From: Galdieria partita
Lineage: Eukaryota > Rhodophyta > Bangiophyceae > Galdieriales > Galdieriaceae
Direction: 5' to 3'
DNA: 64,000 nucleotides
Assembly: GCA_025991245.1 (NCBI GenBank)
Contig: BQMJ01000052.1
Coordinates: 124,001 to 188,000 of the forward strand
The position numbers and the translations under genes are program-made. The notes beneath the pieces are model-generated. The model was not told where the DNA came from. It was given only the letters and a program-made list of their open reading frames with translations, and did not search any database. Shown here piece after piece: positions 1 through 10,059 of this stretch (position 1 is the stretch's first letter; the number at the start of each line of letters is the position of its first letter).

Positions 1-1187
1 AACTCTTTCCGATGTGTTCTCCGACTCGTTCAATCTGGATGTCTCCCTTCTAGTATCTTCTCCTTTGGCTGTATCATGTGATGTCTCCCGTGATTTTTCC
101 ATCTGCTGATATAAAAATGCTCCAATAAGCATAGCCCCAGTTACAACTTGATTTGCTTGCTCTTCTGGGCGACTGAAGAAACTAACCAGCATTGGACCAG
201 GACAAAAACCTCCTAGACCCCAGCCAGCACCAAAAAGAGCACCACCAATAATAAGATTCTTGTCGATTTCTGCAACACAAGGTATATAACATTGCGAAGA
301 CAAAAGAGGTTGATTCTTTCTCTTCCTCAAAAATGAAAAAGCAGACAACGATACAATAAGGGCAGAGCCCATGACGAAAGCTAAACTTGGATTCCTACAA
401 GAGTATTCACTTCATATTTCAACAACGACGGACAACAACTCACCAGTACGGCTTAGTAAAATCAAGAAAACGAACTACTTGAACAGGATTGGTCATACCA
501 GCTACGCCCAAACCGATTGCAAATAAATATCCGGTAGCAGATCCAATAATTGGAGAAGCAAAGTCATGAACTTTCTTTGAAACGTTTGCATCCAGTGCAA
601 AACTTGCGCCAACAATTCCAAGCAATGACATTATTGCTGGCGTGGTAAAACTGACAAAACTTTTCAAAAGATTCTTATCGGGAGTAAAGAGATCTTTGGT
701 TACAACAGAACCAGCTCCATATGCACTAACACTTCCAGTCAAAATAGCTGTTAGAGCACCACTGGCCATAAACACTAGTACATTCACTAGAGACCTTTTA
801 GATAATCGACCAAGTCCACATACACCGTGGCCACTAGTGCAACCACTATTTCAAGATAAAACTGGGTTCAAAAATGAATGAAAATGGACTATCTTACCTT
901 CCCAGTCTAGTACCAAAACCAACTAATAAACCTGCAGCAGCCAATCTTAATGTAGAAACTGTTCCAGATACGATTGGAACAGTGTTTGGCAAGAATTTCC
1001 TCAATATCCAACCACCTCCCGCCAATCCTCCAAGAAAGGATAATCTCCATCTCAAACCAGACTGTCTAGCAAGGATACCACCAACAATACCACTAATGCC
1101 TGTTACTCTTCCAAGAAGTACTGCATTCACGGCAACTGAGAAGCCAATAGCAAGTCCTCCGCATACAGCCTCAATGACCCCAGGCAT
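1..1187 (-). CDS. YeeE/YedE (TsuA-type) sulfur-compound transporter, C-terminus cut by window edge
   Basis: Three exons are visible: 1187-898, 845-444 and 394-1, with 52- and 49-nt GT..AG introns in matching phase. The spliced protein starts [11 protein letters not shown] and carries both signature motifs of the YeeE/YedE membrane family: [10 protein letters not shown] across the first junction and [13 protein letters not shown] in exon 3, the two cysteine-bearing half-repeats known to form the thiosulfate path in bacterial TsuA. Several hydrophobic segments are present. After the second motif the protein runs into a hydrophilic Ser/Glu/Arg-rich tail that leaves the window. The start at 1187 is the first ATG in frame and fits the usual N-terminus. 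The family is mainly bacterial, so transfer from bacteria is likely, but the introns show it is settled in this genome. Substrate (thiosulfate or another sulfur species) is inferred. Confidence 0.88.
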
Positions 1188-2091
1188 CTCAATTAAAATT
1201 CTCCAACACCATTGAATGGAAGGAATGGGCGGTAAACAATTCCATCCTTTTCTTTCTCGCACGTGCAACAAGCCATTGAGTCATGAATGTCTTTTGGACA
1301 CTCTTCTAGAGGGATCTTCCAGTTGTTTTGAATATCTTCAACGTATATTTATTTGTTTGCTGTCTGCTCATGAAAGGAATTGTAACAGACCAACCCAATT
1401 TCCTATTTCTAATCAGTGCTTTTGCTTCAAGCAGTGTACGTTTCTTATAAATGCTCAAGTTAAGTTTACACTCAGTAACCTTGCCACAACAGAAAGTTTT
1501 TCCTTTTCATTCATGAACCAACTCTTTCTTGTGTGAAGTCTTACTCTCTACTATTGGCAGAACATAACACCTTCGTGTTCCTTTTGAAAACAGGTAATAG
1601 GTCTATTGCGTGAAATATAATAACTTTGACAAACAAGGTTATATTACAGAGTTATTAGTTTGAATGAAACTCGCAACTTTCTTGGTCTGGATAACTCAAC
1701 CAACTCAGGAATAATAGTTTGTGAGCTCCAACCCTCGGACCACGGGAAAGAGCATTACTCTTTGCTCGAGTATAGAAACCTTCGAAAATAGCACAACTAG
1801 TACGTTTGTTTCTTCTTAAGAAATCTTTACCAAAAGAAGAAAAAGCTCAAAACACAAAAATATTTACAAGGAGCTATACTTCTATCTGCAGCTTGTAACT
1901 ACCATATACTATCCACTATATAGATGCATATATATACATTATCATAAAATGAAACGACATTCAATTCTGAAAATAAGAGTTGTCATCAATCATAGGAAGA
2001 GAACGTCATTTATTGAACTATTTACAGCCGAACAAAATAGTTCCTCTCAGCATCCATTCATTTGCAGATTGCCGAGATTCTCTTGTGGCTC
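1188..2091. other. Divergent intergenic region
   Basis: About 900 bp between the divergently transcribed sulfur transporter and the lumen-protein gene. No open frame here shows family features or codon structure. An AT-rich TATA-like stretch near 1905-1945 lies roughly 150-190 bp before the next start codon and could belong to its promoter. Confidence 0.4.
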
Positions 2092-2624
2092 ATGGCTTGC
2101 AGTTTCGTTGCTCCATCATTTTTCTCTCATAGTAACTCACATTACAAGTTAAAAAAACATAACGAAACTCAGTATGGTCGCAAATACACAATTTTCAGTT
2201 TGGCTTGCAGGAAGGAGTCAAATAATCAACCACCTCATCAGACAACTCGACGAGAGGCAATTAGCACACTCTTGTCCTCTGCAGCTTTAGGTATTACTCT
2301 TCCTATGTTACTTGCCGAGAAAGTCACTGTTGATAAACCAGAACAGCTCAGAAAAGACGTTGAGGTAGGCAAATCTATTCAGATAAACTAATAACTCTAT
2401 ATAAACACTTCTAGTCTCTAAAATACGATGAAGAACTCATCTTGAATCCAGATCCCGCCGAAAAGGACCCTTTAAGGTATAAACCTCCACCAAAAGAGCC
2501 TGAGTACCGAAAGCAAGAACAGCAACTTATCAAGTCTGAGGAGGAGAAATATCAAAATATGGTCAAAGAGGAGCTAAATGAAGAAAATGAACTCCGTTCC
2601 AAGTTTGGGAAGCCAAAAAAGTAA
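2092..2624 (+). CDS. Small plastid protein with bipartite, Tat-like lumen-targeting leader (function unknown)
   Basis: Exons 2092-2364 and 2415-2624 join in phase 0 across a 50-nt intron, giving about 160 aa. The N-terminus is Ser/His-rich and basic like a plastid transit peptide, followed by TTRREAISTLLSSAALGITL, a twin-arginine plus hydrophobic stretch typical of thylakoid-lumen Tat substrates. The mature part is only about 85 residues, highly charged, with Pro-rich (KYKPPPKEPEY-like) and Glu/Lys-rich helical sequence and no cysteine. I do not recognise the family. Location in the thylakoid lumen is inferred from the leader. An alternative is a stromal protein if the hydrophobic stretch is not cleaved. 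Confidence 0.6.
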
Positions 2625-2743
2625 GATACAGTTTGCCATAATAATGTTTCGTCAACAATAAATTGTCTCGTGTCTCTCATACATTTATCCAAGTCAAAAA
2701 CAGATATGCATCCAAAAATAACCAATGCAAGGGAATAATAAAG

Positions 2744-5700
2744 TCATTGAAACTGACAGTTGACCTTACGAGTACGTTGAAGAGCGAAAAATCGACTATA
2801 AAAGCGTCTAATACAAATCGCAATTAAATCGCGCTGTTCCGAAGTTGCTGCTCGAAACACAAACGTATGCGTCAGTGTGAGTTGGAAACTTAAAGGATCC
2901 ATGTCATCCAAACGAATACTCGGATCAGCTGCCCAACTTTTCTTTTCCTCTGTCACCCAGATTCCTCCCACATCCTCCATAATGCTGCTGCTGCTAGTAT
3001 TTGCAACACTGGAATTATTCCGGTCCTGACTGGTCTGTTTCTGAACTTTCAATTTAGTGGAACTCAAAAATATACCTCGACGTTCACCTGTCAGCTCATC
3101 TTCTACCAAAAATGCCTTTTGTCCTTCAGAGACCCACTGAGACACTTTTCTGTCCATTTCTGGATCAGTAGAAATGATATCAGTGACAGCATTTGGTCGC
3201 TCTCCTTCATTTATATGATTGTTATATCGGTTGGTTTCTTTGAGTTGAATCTCTACAACCAGCCGATGACCAATATCATCTGCGGTTGTTACATATTGCA
3301 TTCCAACCGTACGCAAAGCTGTTCGATCAATCATGTTACTTCCCCGAGGAAGACGATACCAACCGATGATCACATTGTTCGATACTCTGTCTCTGTCCAT
3401 ATAAAGTTCTGCCTCTCGAATATCTCCAAAAGGTGAGGCGAAAAGTGTTCTCGAATTGTAAAATTCTCCATGAATATATACACGATCCCAAGAAACCTCC
3501 CGAGCAGATTGCGAAATTTCATCTCTCATCGTTTGAACATTTTTAGAAGTATTTGCATGTTGTACTAGTGGGTAGGGCGGTGAAGTAACTGAAGACTGTT
3601 TACGCTGTTCATCGTTTCTAGTGGTGCTGCTTAAAGGATAGGCCCAGTCTGAGGAAACAGTATTCACCACAGAACCTCGCACAGAAGAACTAGCGCCTGA
3701 AGCACTTGCTTGTTCTCGAGGTAAAGAAGACTTATACTGTGATGAAGAGGGCTCCAAACGATCAAATACACCGTTCATACTACGAGTAGTGCCAACTGAA
3801 CGAAGCATATCTGCTCCTGTACCTCCTCTATCATCAACTTTCTTTCGTGTAACATTCATTTGCGTACTCGTGTCTCCTTCTTCTTCGTGAACTAATGGAG
3901 ACTCGGTATCGACTCGGTTAGTGGAGACTGACGGAGAAGGAATGGTGTCCAAATCATTTTCTACAGGTTTCGATCTGATATTCGCCTCTGAAACATTTCT
4001 ATCGCCGTCATCCGTCTCCAGTATAGACTCCTGGGTACTGTGGCTCTGTGCCTCTGAGCTCTTAGGTGGTTTAGGAGGTTTAGTAGGACTTTGTCTTCGC
4101 TTACGCTGTGACCTAACGACACTGGTTGGATCACCCGAGTTGTATGGAGAATGGGTCGCAACACGATCTGAACTCGATATACTCTCAGTTTTGCTTGCAC
4201 TCGTACTCGTATTTCGACTCGAATTTTTAGAATCTGCTATCGCTTTTGAAAGAGCAGCAATTGCTTCATTTGCTTGAGCTAGAGCGCTTTCCAAATTGGA
4301 ATTGAAAGATTCCATTTGTGATAAGGCTCCCTCTTTACTTGAAGCCTGGAATTGAATCTCTTCACATTGATCTTTAAGAACCTCCAAAAGTTTTGCTTTG
4401 GAACTACAATCCGCCAGTAGCTTCTCCTTCAGTTTCCCAGCTGTGACAGTTCTACTTTTAGCTTGCGAAATACGGTACTCACACTCCTCCAAAACACGAT
4501 CAAGCGAATCAAAATTTTCATCTAGATTTTGTAACTCTTGTCGTAGCTTGAAAACCTCTTGTTCTAAGTATTGCGCTTCTGACTCCGCCTCTTGACATTC
4601 CTTTTTCATCTGCTCTGCACGTTCAATGACAGGAATTATCAAATCTCTTTGTTCCTTCAATCTTTTCAGCTCCTCGCGGGCATGATTACAGCGGTCATGT
4701 GCTGCGCAGAGACTTGCAGAATCTTCTTCAATGGTTTTCAATGCCACTTCATAACGTTGCTTCGCATCAGGGCCAGAAAATAAACTTATTCCCGTCTTCG
4801 CTACTTGCAACCGTCTTTCTAAAGCATCAGCAAGAGTATTCTCCGCTTCTATAGCTGCATTTAACGCTTTCAAATGATTTTCCAAAAGAGACATTGCCTT
4901 TGCCGCTCCTAACCTCTGAGTTTCTTCTTTTGCGGCAGTTTTGCTGTACTCAGATACATTATCTTCCAATTTTGCCATTTCCGAATCTATTTGTGCCAAT
5001 TCTTCCACGAGTTTCTCACAAAGCGTAGCTTTTTCTGAGGAAGCCAAGTCCAAACTTTCTAATCGCTCTCTGACAATACTCAAATAGGAATCATCCTCAT
5101 CTCTTGCTTTTCGAAAATATTCCAAATCCCTCGCGAGTTCATCGAAAGCACTTTTGATTTCTGAGGCTTGTCGCTTTCTTTCTTGGACGACATTTATCCA
5201 GTCATCCAAGTTGCTTGATTCGTTATTAAAATGTAGAGGGCTATGTTCCGTCAGTGTTTTTCTACTGCTGATAGAAGTTCCTGAACCTTGTCTTCTATGT
5301 TTGGAGACAGGAACAGTTGATACCTTTGAAGAATTTCGCTCTGACTCATCTGATACTATTCTATCAACACTCTTGACATCTTCGTTCTTTAAACGGTATT
5401 TAGTTTCCATATCGTTGTTAACGGTAAGACTCGTGTTGTTCATAGTATCAGCCGTTACTACAAAGTCGGAGGCGGAGTTTGTACGAAATGGACTTCTCGC
5501 TCTCCCTTTTTTTGTCAAATAAGAAGCGGAGTAAATCTTGGGTTCTTCTATTAACGTAGGTGAGTTGACTTCCCAATCCTTCGCACTAGCAGTTTTACGT
5601 TCGGTCGTTCTGTCATTTGACCAAGAACGCCAAGCGGTACTTGAACCTAGTCTCCCCAAATCGGAAAGGTAAGGAGACCCATAAGATCCTTCGTATTGTT

Positions 5701-6010
5701 CTGACTTGGAATCTGTCTTTCTTTCCCCAGTCTCTGCTTCTGTAGTTGCTCTTAAGATTCTACTAGAACCTGGTCTTCCTTCTCCTACTGGACTTGACCA
5801 AGAATGTGTAGTTTCCGAGGTATTCGAAGGAATTCGAATCTTTAAGTCTACGTTGGGTCTTCTTTTCGTGATAGGAGAAGATGTGTCTCTCGTGAGTTGG
5901 GGTGAGGACGCTCCAGTAGGAACTCTTCTAGAGCTGTTTTCTACTTGGAAAACAGCACTATCTTCTTTCCTTGGAAAATATACTATGTTTTCTCCCTTCT
6001 CTGTTTGCAT
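2744..6010 (-). CDS. Large coiled-coil protein with C-terminal A9/Ig-like (AIR9-type) region
   Basis: A single 1088-aa exon starting at an ATG (6010). Residues 1-260 are low-complexity, rich in Ser, Thr, Arg and Glu. Roughly residues 265-600 are a long heptad-rich coiled coil (Leu/Glu/Lys/Ala/Gln). A second disordered Ser/Pro/Lys stretch follows. The C-terminal ~230 residues are globular: a segment of the type W-Y-R ... Y-V-T-T-A-D-D-I-G-H-R-L-V-V resembles the A9 Ig-like repeats of plant microtubule protein AIR9, and the last part (RDLIAICIRRFYSRF) resembles the conserved end of that protein. A cytoskeletal role is an inference. Weak alternative: an unrelated scaffold with an Ig-like end. 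The 3267-bp intronless frame is unusual among its intron-rich neighbours. Confidence 0.75.
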   Translation of the reverse strand: MQTEKGENIVYFPRKEDSAVFQVENSSRRVPTGASSPQLTRDTSSPITKRRPNVDLKIRIPSNTSETTHSWSSPVGEGRPGSSRILRATTEAETGERKTDSKSEQYEGSYGSPYLSDLGRLGSSTAWRSWSNDRTTERKTASAKDWEVNSPTLIEEPKIYSASYLTKKGRARSPFRTNSASDFVVTADTMNNTSLTVNNDMETKYRLKNEDVKSVDRIVSDESERNSSKVSTVPVSKHRRQGSGTSISSRKTLTEHSPLHFNNESSNLDDWINVVQERKRQASEIKSAFDELARDLEYFRKARDEDDSYLSIVRERLESLDLASSEKATLCEKLVEELAQIDSEMAKLEDNVSEYSKTAAKEETQRLGAAKAMSLLENHLKALNAAIEAENTLADALERRLQVAKTGISLFSGPDAKQRYEVALKTIEEDSASLCAAHDRCNHAREELKRLKEQRDLIIPVIERAEQMKKECQEAESEAQYLEQEVFKLRQELQNLDENFDSLDRVLEECEYRISQAKSRTVTAGKLKEKLLADCSSKAKLLEVLKDQCEEIQFQASSKEGALSQMESFNSNLESALAQANEAIAALSKAIADSKNSSRNTSTSASKTESISSSDRVATHSPYNSGDPTSVVRSQRKRRQSPTKPPKPPKSSEAQSHSTQESILETDDGDRNVSEANIRSKPVENDLDTIPSPSVSTNRVDTESPLVHEEEGDTSTQMNVTRKKVDDRGGTGADMLRSVGTTRSMNGVFDRLEPSSSQYKSSLPREQASASGASSSVRGSVVNTVSSDWAYPLSSTTRNDEQRKQSSVTSPPYPLVQHANTSKNVQTMRDEISQSAREVSWDRVYIHGEFYNSRTLFASPFGDIREAELYMDRDRVSNNVIIGWYRLPRGSNMIDRTALRTVGMQYVTTADDIGHRLVVEIQLKETNRYNNHINEGERPNAVTDIISTDPEMDRKVSQWVSEGQKAFLVEDELTGERRGIFLSSTKLKVQKQTSQDRNNSSVANTSSSSIMEDVGGIWVTEEKKSWAADPSIRLDDMDPLSFQLTLTHTFVFRAATSEQRDLIAICIRRFYSRFFALQRTRKVNCQFQ

Positions 6011-6248
6011 GTTTAGCTAATTTTCTCTCCTCATAATCTTTGAGCTCAAACTTGTTTTATCCTAATCTAAATGGCGGTTTCCTTAACCCAACAGTGCTGC
6101 TTTTTTTTTTCAAAAGAGAGAAAAAACAAACGGAGGATGTCCAAATCTTGGGGTTAAAATGACCTCTGCCACGTTGATTAGGAATGGCGTGATGAGAGCT
6201 TATGAGCCATGTTTCAGAATCATTTCACACCCAAGCGTCACAACTCGT

Positions 6249-7016
6249 TTATTTCTTATTGGTAGCTTTACCAATAAAACTATCCAACTTGGATTTGAGT
6301 TCCTGTCGTGAACTGCTAAACAACACATATCTCCAAATAAACCAACCCGAATATCCTAAACCAACCTAAACTCGTTTTCAGACTATTCCAGCAAATTTAT
6401 ATATTTCACTCACTAATTCGAAAATACTCGGCAATAGGGGAAGTCGATTCAACGCAAGTACAACGGCATCTAGAATATCGATTGCAATAACGATACCCAC
6501 TGTAGCGGCAAGCAACTGGGCATAAAAAGTAGGTCTGTTGAGAACATCCTGCGCTACAAGTTGTACCTTGGAGTTCAACTTGGAAGGATCTGAAAGCCAA
6601 CTATTTTGCACAGAAGGAATGTTGGAAAAGGACTGCTTCAATGTAGAAGCCTGCATAGTTAAGTGACCTATAGTTTCACGGAAAACTACCAACAAACCTC
6701 TTCACCTGTTGTCCTTTGAAAGGGTTTGCTATCTTCTGTCTTGCCAACATTCTACAAAGAGACTGAATTTTCAAAGGACAAAAACTTGCAGTCACCTACG
6801 CTGGTAGAAGGTGGAGACTTGTCCACGGCAACTAAAGTTGTTCTGCATATGTGAGTGGATACGCGGAGAAAACCTCAAAGAGCACTTTAGTACTATTCAA
6901 AATGACCCAATCACCTTACTTTTCTCTTGCTTATTAATATACCTATTGGGTAAGTTGTGAGGATAGCGCCAAACCCAACAGGTAAAAGGACTCGAACCCA
7001 CGAAACCACAAATCAT
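6249..7016 (-). CDS. CURT1: CURT1/CAAD-domain thylakoid membrane protein
   Basis: Five exons: 7016-6943, 6842-6800, 6751-6706, 6667-6414 and 6365-6249, phases consistent, 177 aa. The last junction rebuilds the diagnostic CURT1/CAAD end: two membrane helices, then LPLLPSIFELVGLGYSGWF and a tryptophan/arginine tail. Proteins of this family oligomerise and bend thylakoid membranes at grana or lamella margins; in cyanobacteria CAAD also anchors aminoacyl-tRNA synthetases. The N-terminal ~75 residues look like a plastid transit peptide plus an amphipathic segment. The introns are 100, 48, 38 and 48 nt; the 38-nt one is near the lower limit. The exon-1 to exon-2 junction is the least certain. The next gene starts only 64 bp away on the other strand, so they share a promoter region. 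Confidence 0.85.
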
Positions 7017-7080
7017 CCTTTCTGAACAGTCTCCAAAAGAGGAATCATAAAGCTTCTGAATCACGTTGCCTGGTGAAAAG

Positions 7081-8276
7081 ATGTATCTTTGTTATGATAC
7101 AAATGTCCTTTCAGCATATGTTGTACCTGTGGTTCTTAGGAAACAATACTCTTTATTGAATAGGAAATGTTCTCATAGAAAACAATTACCAAGCTTTCGT
7201 TCAATTCGTTGTGTGGCTGAGAAACCATCAGGGGAAAAGTCAACCTCTGCAAAGGAATTGGTTGAAAAACTAAAAAGTTTAGATCCCCAAAAAGACGTCA
7301 AGCTTTATCAACAACTGAAAAGAAGAATTCGACATATTTCAAAAGCAATTCCTCTTCAAGTAGACAACGAACCTGTCTCCGTTATTTACGAAGATGATCA
7401 TATATTGGTGGTATGCACAATATCTAGCGGAACTTTTTGGTCTACAAGTTCAACACTTTAGGTTAACAAACCATCGGGTATTAGTATCTCCCCAAGACAC
7501 CGTTTCCTGGGTGGTACACTTTTGAATCGTTTGATAGGCTATCTTGGATACACACCACATGTGTGTCATAGGCTGGTAAGAGAAAGTCTTCAAGTAACTT
7601 TGTTTACACTAATACGAACATTGGAAGGATATGGAAACTTCTGGACTGGTAAGAAATAGCCAGGTTTTAGAAAACTAGAGTAAACATTTGACTTGTAAAG
7701 GTGCTATTCGCAAAACATCCGACAAGTGCTCGAAAAATACATCAACAATTTTGTTCGCATCAAGTAGAAAAACTGTATCTGGCAATAGTTTATGGTATCC
7801 CTCAACAAACTTATTTCCAAGTTTGTGCTCCAATCGGAGTAGATCCTGAACGCAAAATATCCCGAAAAATTTCCAACAATGGCAAAGAAGCTCTATCCCA
7901 ATTTCTGTTAGCTTCTAGTTGTAAGGAACTTAACTGTTCTCTTGTAATTGCGATGCCTCTAACAGGAAGAACTCATCAACTTCGAATCCATCTACACTAT
8001 GCAGGCCATCCTATCATTGGCGACCTTTTGTATCAAGATACTTCTAAATACGGCAATCAAAAATTGTGCCATATGAATAACGAGTCGAGAGCCGATTGTT
8101 GGAAACATCTCAAACTGCACGCATGGAAACTGCGCTTTAATCATCCCCTTACAGGCAGAAAACAAACATATGAAGCATTACCTGAACAGGATTTTATCCA
8201 ATTACTTGACATTTTACGCCTTCCGTCTCCTCGTAAGAGTTTAAAGAAATTTACCGCAACGTCTAACCATACCTAG
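7081..8276 (+). CDS. RluA-family RNA pseudouridine synthase, organelle-targeted
   Basis: Exons 7081-7410, 7462-7575, 7628-7648 and 7701-8276 give 346 aa. Spliced sequence shows the RluA order: EDDHILVVNKPSGI, then HRLDMETSGLVLFAK (the RLD loop with the catalytic aspartate), then MPLTGRTHQLRIHLHYAGHP and a GD-LY end. It isomerises uridine to pseudouridine in rRNA or tRNA. The first ~60 residues are basic and Ser-rich, like a plastid or mitochondrial presequence. The third exon is only 21 nt and encodes DMETSGL including the catalytic Asp. The start at 7081 is the first ATG; a TTG at 7066 is in frame but unlikely to be used. Confidence 0.9.
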
Positions 8277-8351
8277 GTGATCGCATACTATCCACCCAAA
8301 TGTCCTTGTATCCTTCCTTCTCCAAGTGGTTGGATATTGTTTAGGAACGAT

Positions 8352-8936
8352 CTAGTTGTCATTTTTCTTGTTGCCTTTTACAAGAGTTGAAACAGCAGTC
8401 TTGGCAGTGTCCACCGCCTCCGTGGTTTGTCGCAACATTCTCTTGGAAAGCCTTTCTCCAAATAACCTGGTGTTATCTATATATTGCGCTCGTAATAAGG
8501 TGTCTGTTAGTGACTGACAATGCTGTAAATAACGCTTCCAAAAACTCTGTACACGGACAGCCAATGGGTACAACTGTGCTTTTGCCTGATGGGATACGGC
8601 AACTATAAAACTTGGTACTGTCTTGATAGTAGTTGTTAGAGGCTTCAAGGTTTCTTCCTTTTGTTTTTTGGTATTTCTATCTCTGGAAGACGAGTTTCCC
8701 ATATCTGTAGAACCGTGTGGTGGTCGTGACTTTGTTGGTTCCACAGAATCTTTCTTTTGTCCTGCGTTTCCTGGTATATCTTTCAATAGAACTGTCATTC
8801 CATGAGAACCACTGTACGGAAACATTGAAACAATTGAATACTGTGTTCCAAAGCAAATAGGAAACAACCTCCGTCCGTTCGACACCACTACGCTAAGAAA
8901 AGAATTTTCAAGGAATGGGCTAATCTCCCATAACAT
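8352..8936 (-). CDS. Hypothetical protein, divergent from HSP33
   Basis: Uninterrupted 194-aa frame from ATG 8936 to 8352. The N-terminal 55 residues are mildly hydrophobic, the middle is Lys/Ser/Thr-rich, and the C-terminal half (from about residue 105) is a predicted amphipathic helical region with basic residues. A short stretch starting MTVLLKDIPGNAGQKKDS recalls the first residues of ribosomal protein bL9, but the resemblance ends there. No family is recognised. Its start codon overlaps that of HSP33 in a shared CATG; if translation starts at a later Met (about residue 43 or 52) that overlap disappears. It ends 75 bp from the convergent pseudouridine synthase gene. Confidence 0.5.
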   Translation of the reverse strand: MLWEISPFLENSFLSVVVSNGRRLFPICFGTQYSIVSMFPYSGSHGMTVLLKDIPGNAGQKKDSVEPTKSRPPHGSTDMGNSSSRDRNTKKQKEETLKPLTTTIKTVPSFIVAVSHQAKAQLYPLAVRVQSFWKRYLQHCQSLTDTLLRAQYIDNTRLFGERLSKRMLRQTTEAVDTAKTAVSTLVKGNKKNDN

Positions 8937-9996
8937 GATTGGATTTACCAAACCGTTGTGTCCTCTTACTTACAATCGAGCAACTAGTAGTAGTTGTTCC
9001 AGTTTCGTTTCACTAAGAAATGTCTCCTTGCGAACCCATTTTCGGATATCTGTTTTCCCAATCAATGTTTATTCTAGTGCCAACTCTTTTTATGACTTCA
9101 TGGTGGAACCTGTTCCTGGGGATGAACTAGCAAGGACAATAAGCTGCAACGGACAAGTTTCGTTGAAAAGTTTGGTAGCGACTGGATTGGTAGATGGAGC
9201 GGCAAGGATCCAACAAACCAAGCCTGTTGCTACAGCGGCTTTGGGAAGAACACTCATCTGTGCTCTGTTAATGAGTTCCGGAAAGAAGAGTGAGGAAACA
9301 GTGAATATAGAATTCCGAGGAAGTGGTCCTTTAAAGACGGTATTTGCCATTGCAGATGGCTTGGGTCAAGTCCGAGGTTATGTAGGAGATAGAAATGTGG
9401 ATCTCCCTCCAAACAATAAAGGCAAACTGGATGTCAGCAGAGCAATAGGTGAAGGGATAGTTAGAGTTACTAGAAATCACTATACATGGAAGCAACCTTA
9501 TCAGGGTCTCACCCGTATTGTTTCCGGTGAAGTTGCTGAAGATATTGCCAACTATTTGTATCAAAGTGAACAAATTTTCTCCGCTGTAGCTGCAGGAGTT
9601 TTCGTTCAACCAGATGGCTCAGTTTCTGCTGCTGGAGGTTATTTGGTGCAGTTGCTTCCGGGAGCTTCAGAAGAAACTAGCAAATTGTTAGAAGAAAACC
9701 TTTATTCATTAGATTACAGTCCAACGGAGATGATTCGCTTAGGCATGAATTCCACAGATATTGTCCACAAACTGGCACAAGGATTGAATATTCAACAAGT
9801 TCATAAAAGTAGACCTCTGTATCGTTGTCACTGCAGTATCGATCGTGTTGAAAGAACTGTTGCTCTGTTACCCAAAGATGAAATTGTTCAACTAGTAGAA
9901 TCCATTGGAACATTGCAAGTCAAATGTGAGTTTTGTAATCGAACATATCAGTTGACGCCTTCCGAAATAGAACAAATTTATCGGGACAGAAATTAG
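8935..9996 (+). CDS. HSP33: HSP33-family redox-regulated chaperone, plastid-type
   Basis: Intronless 353-aa frame. The first ~50 residues (Ser/Arg/Asn-rich) look like a transit peptide; the HSP33 fold follows (RGSGPLKTVFAIADGLGQVRG-type core, LP-AAGGYLVQLLPGA region) and the protein ends in the four-cysteine zinc switch, CHC ... CEFC. In the family, oxidation of these cysteines releases zinc and switches on holdase activity, protecting proteins from aggregation during oxidative stress. In green algae and other photosynthetic eukaryotes this bacterial-type chaperone is usually organellar. The ATG at 8935 overlaps the start codon of the divergent neighbour; since the transit peptide is read from here the start is plausible. 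Confidence 0.93.
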   Translation: MIGFTKPLCPLTYNRATSSSCSSFVSLRNVSLRTHFRISVFPINVYSSANSFYDFMVEPVPGDELARTISCNGQVSLKSLVATGLVDGAARIQQTKPVATAALGRTLICALLMSSGKKSEETVNIEFRGSGPLKTVFAIADGLGQVRGYVGDRNVDLPPNNKGKLDVSRAIGEGIVRVTRNHYTWKQPYQGLTRIVSGEVAEDIANYLYQSEQIFSAVAAGVFVQPDGSVSAAGGYLVQLLPGASEETSKLLEENLYSLDYSPTEMIRLGMNSTDIVHKLAQGLNIQQVHKSRPLYRCHCSIDRVERTVALLPKDEIVQLVESIGTLQVKCEFCNRTYQLTPSEIEQIYRDRN

Positions 9997-10059
9997 AATA
10001 ATCTGTACGTTGTTTGCCGCTGTAAATAAACATCCCATCGAATATTCCAGGACAGCTTA

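Noticed and set aside
3119-6020. Several 100-aa plus-strand frames inside the large coiled-coil gene
   Set aside because: They are antisense shadows of the 1088-aa frame, with no family features.
6950-7016. tRNA-like T-arm (GGGTTCGAGTCC) on the minus strand, considered as a permuted or intron-bearing tRNA
   Set aside because: The flanking 5-bp stem does not pair, no matching acceptor or anticodon stem is found nearby, and the bases fall in the first coding exon of CURT1.
8352-8780. Hypothetical protein read as plastid ribosomal protein bL9 because of MTVLLKDIPGNAGQKKDS
   Set aside because: Only the first few residues fit; the glycine/lysine-rich bL9 continuation and length pattern are missing.
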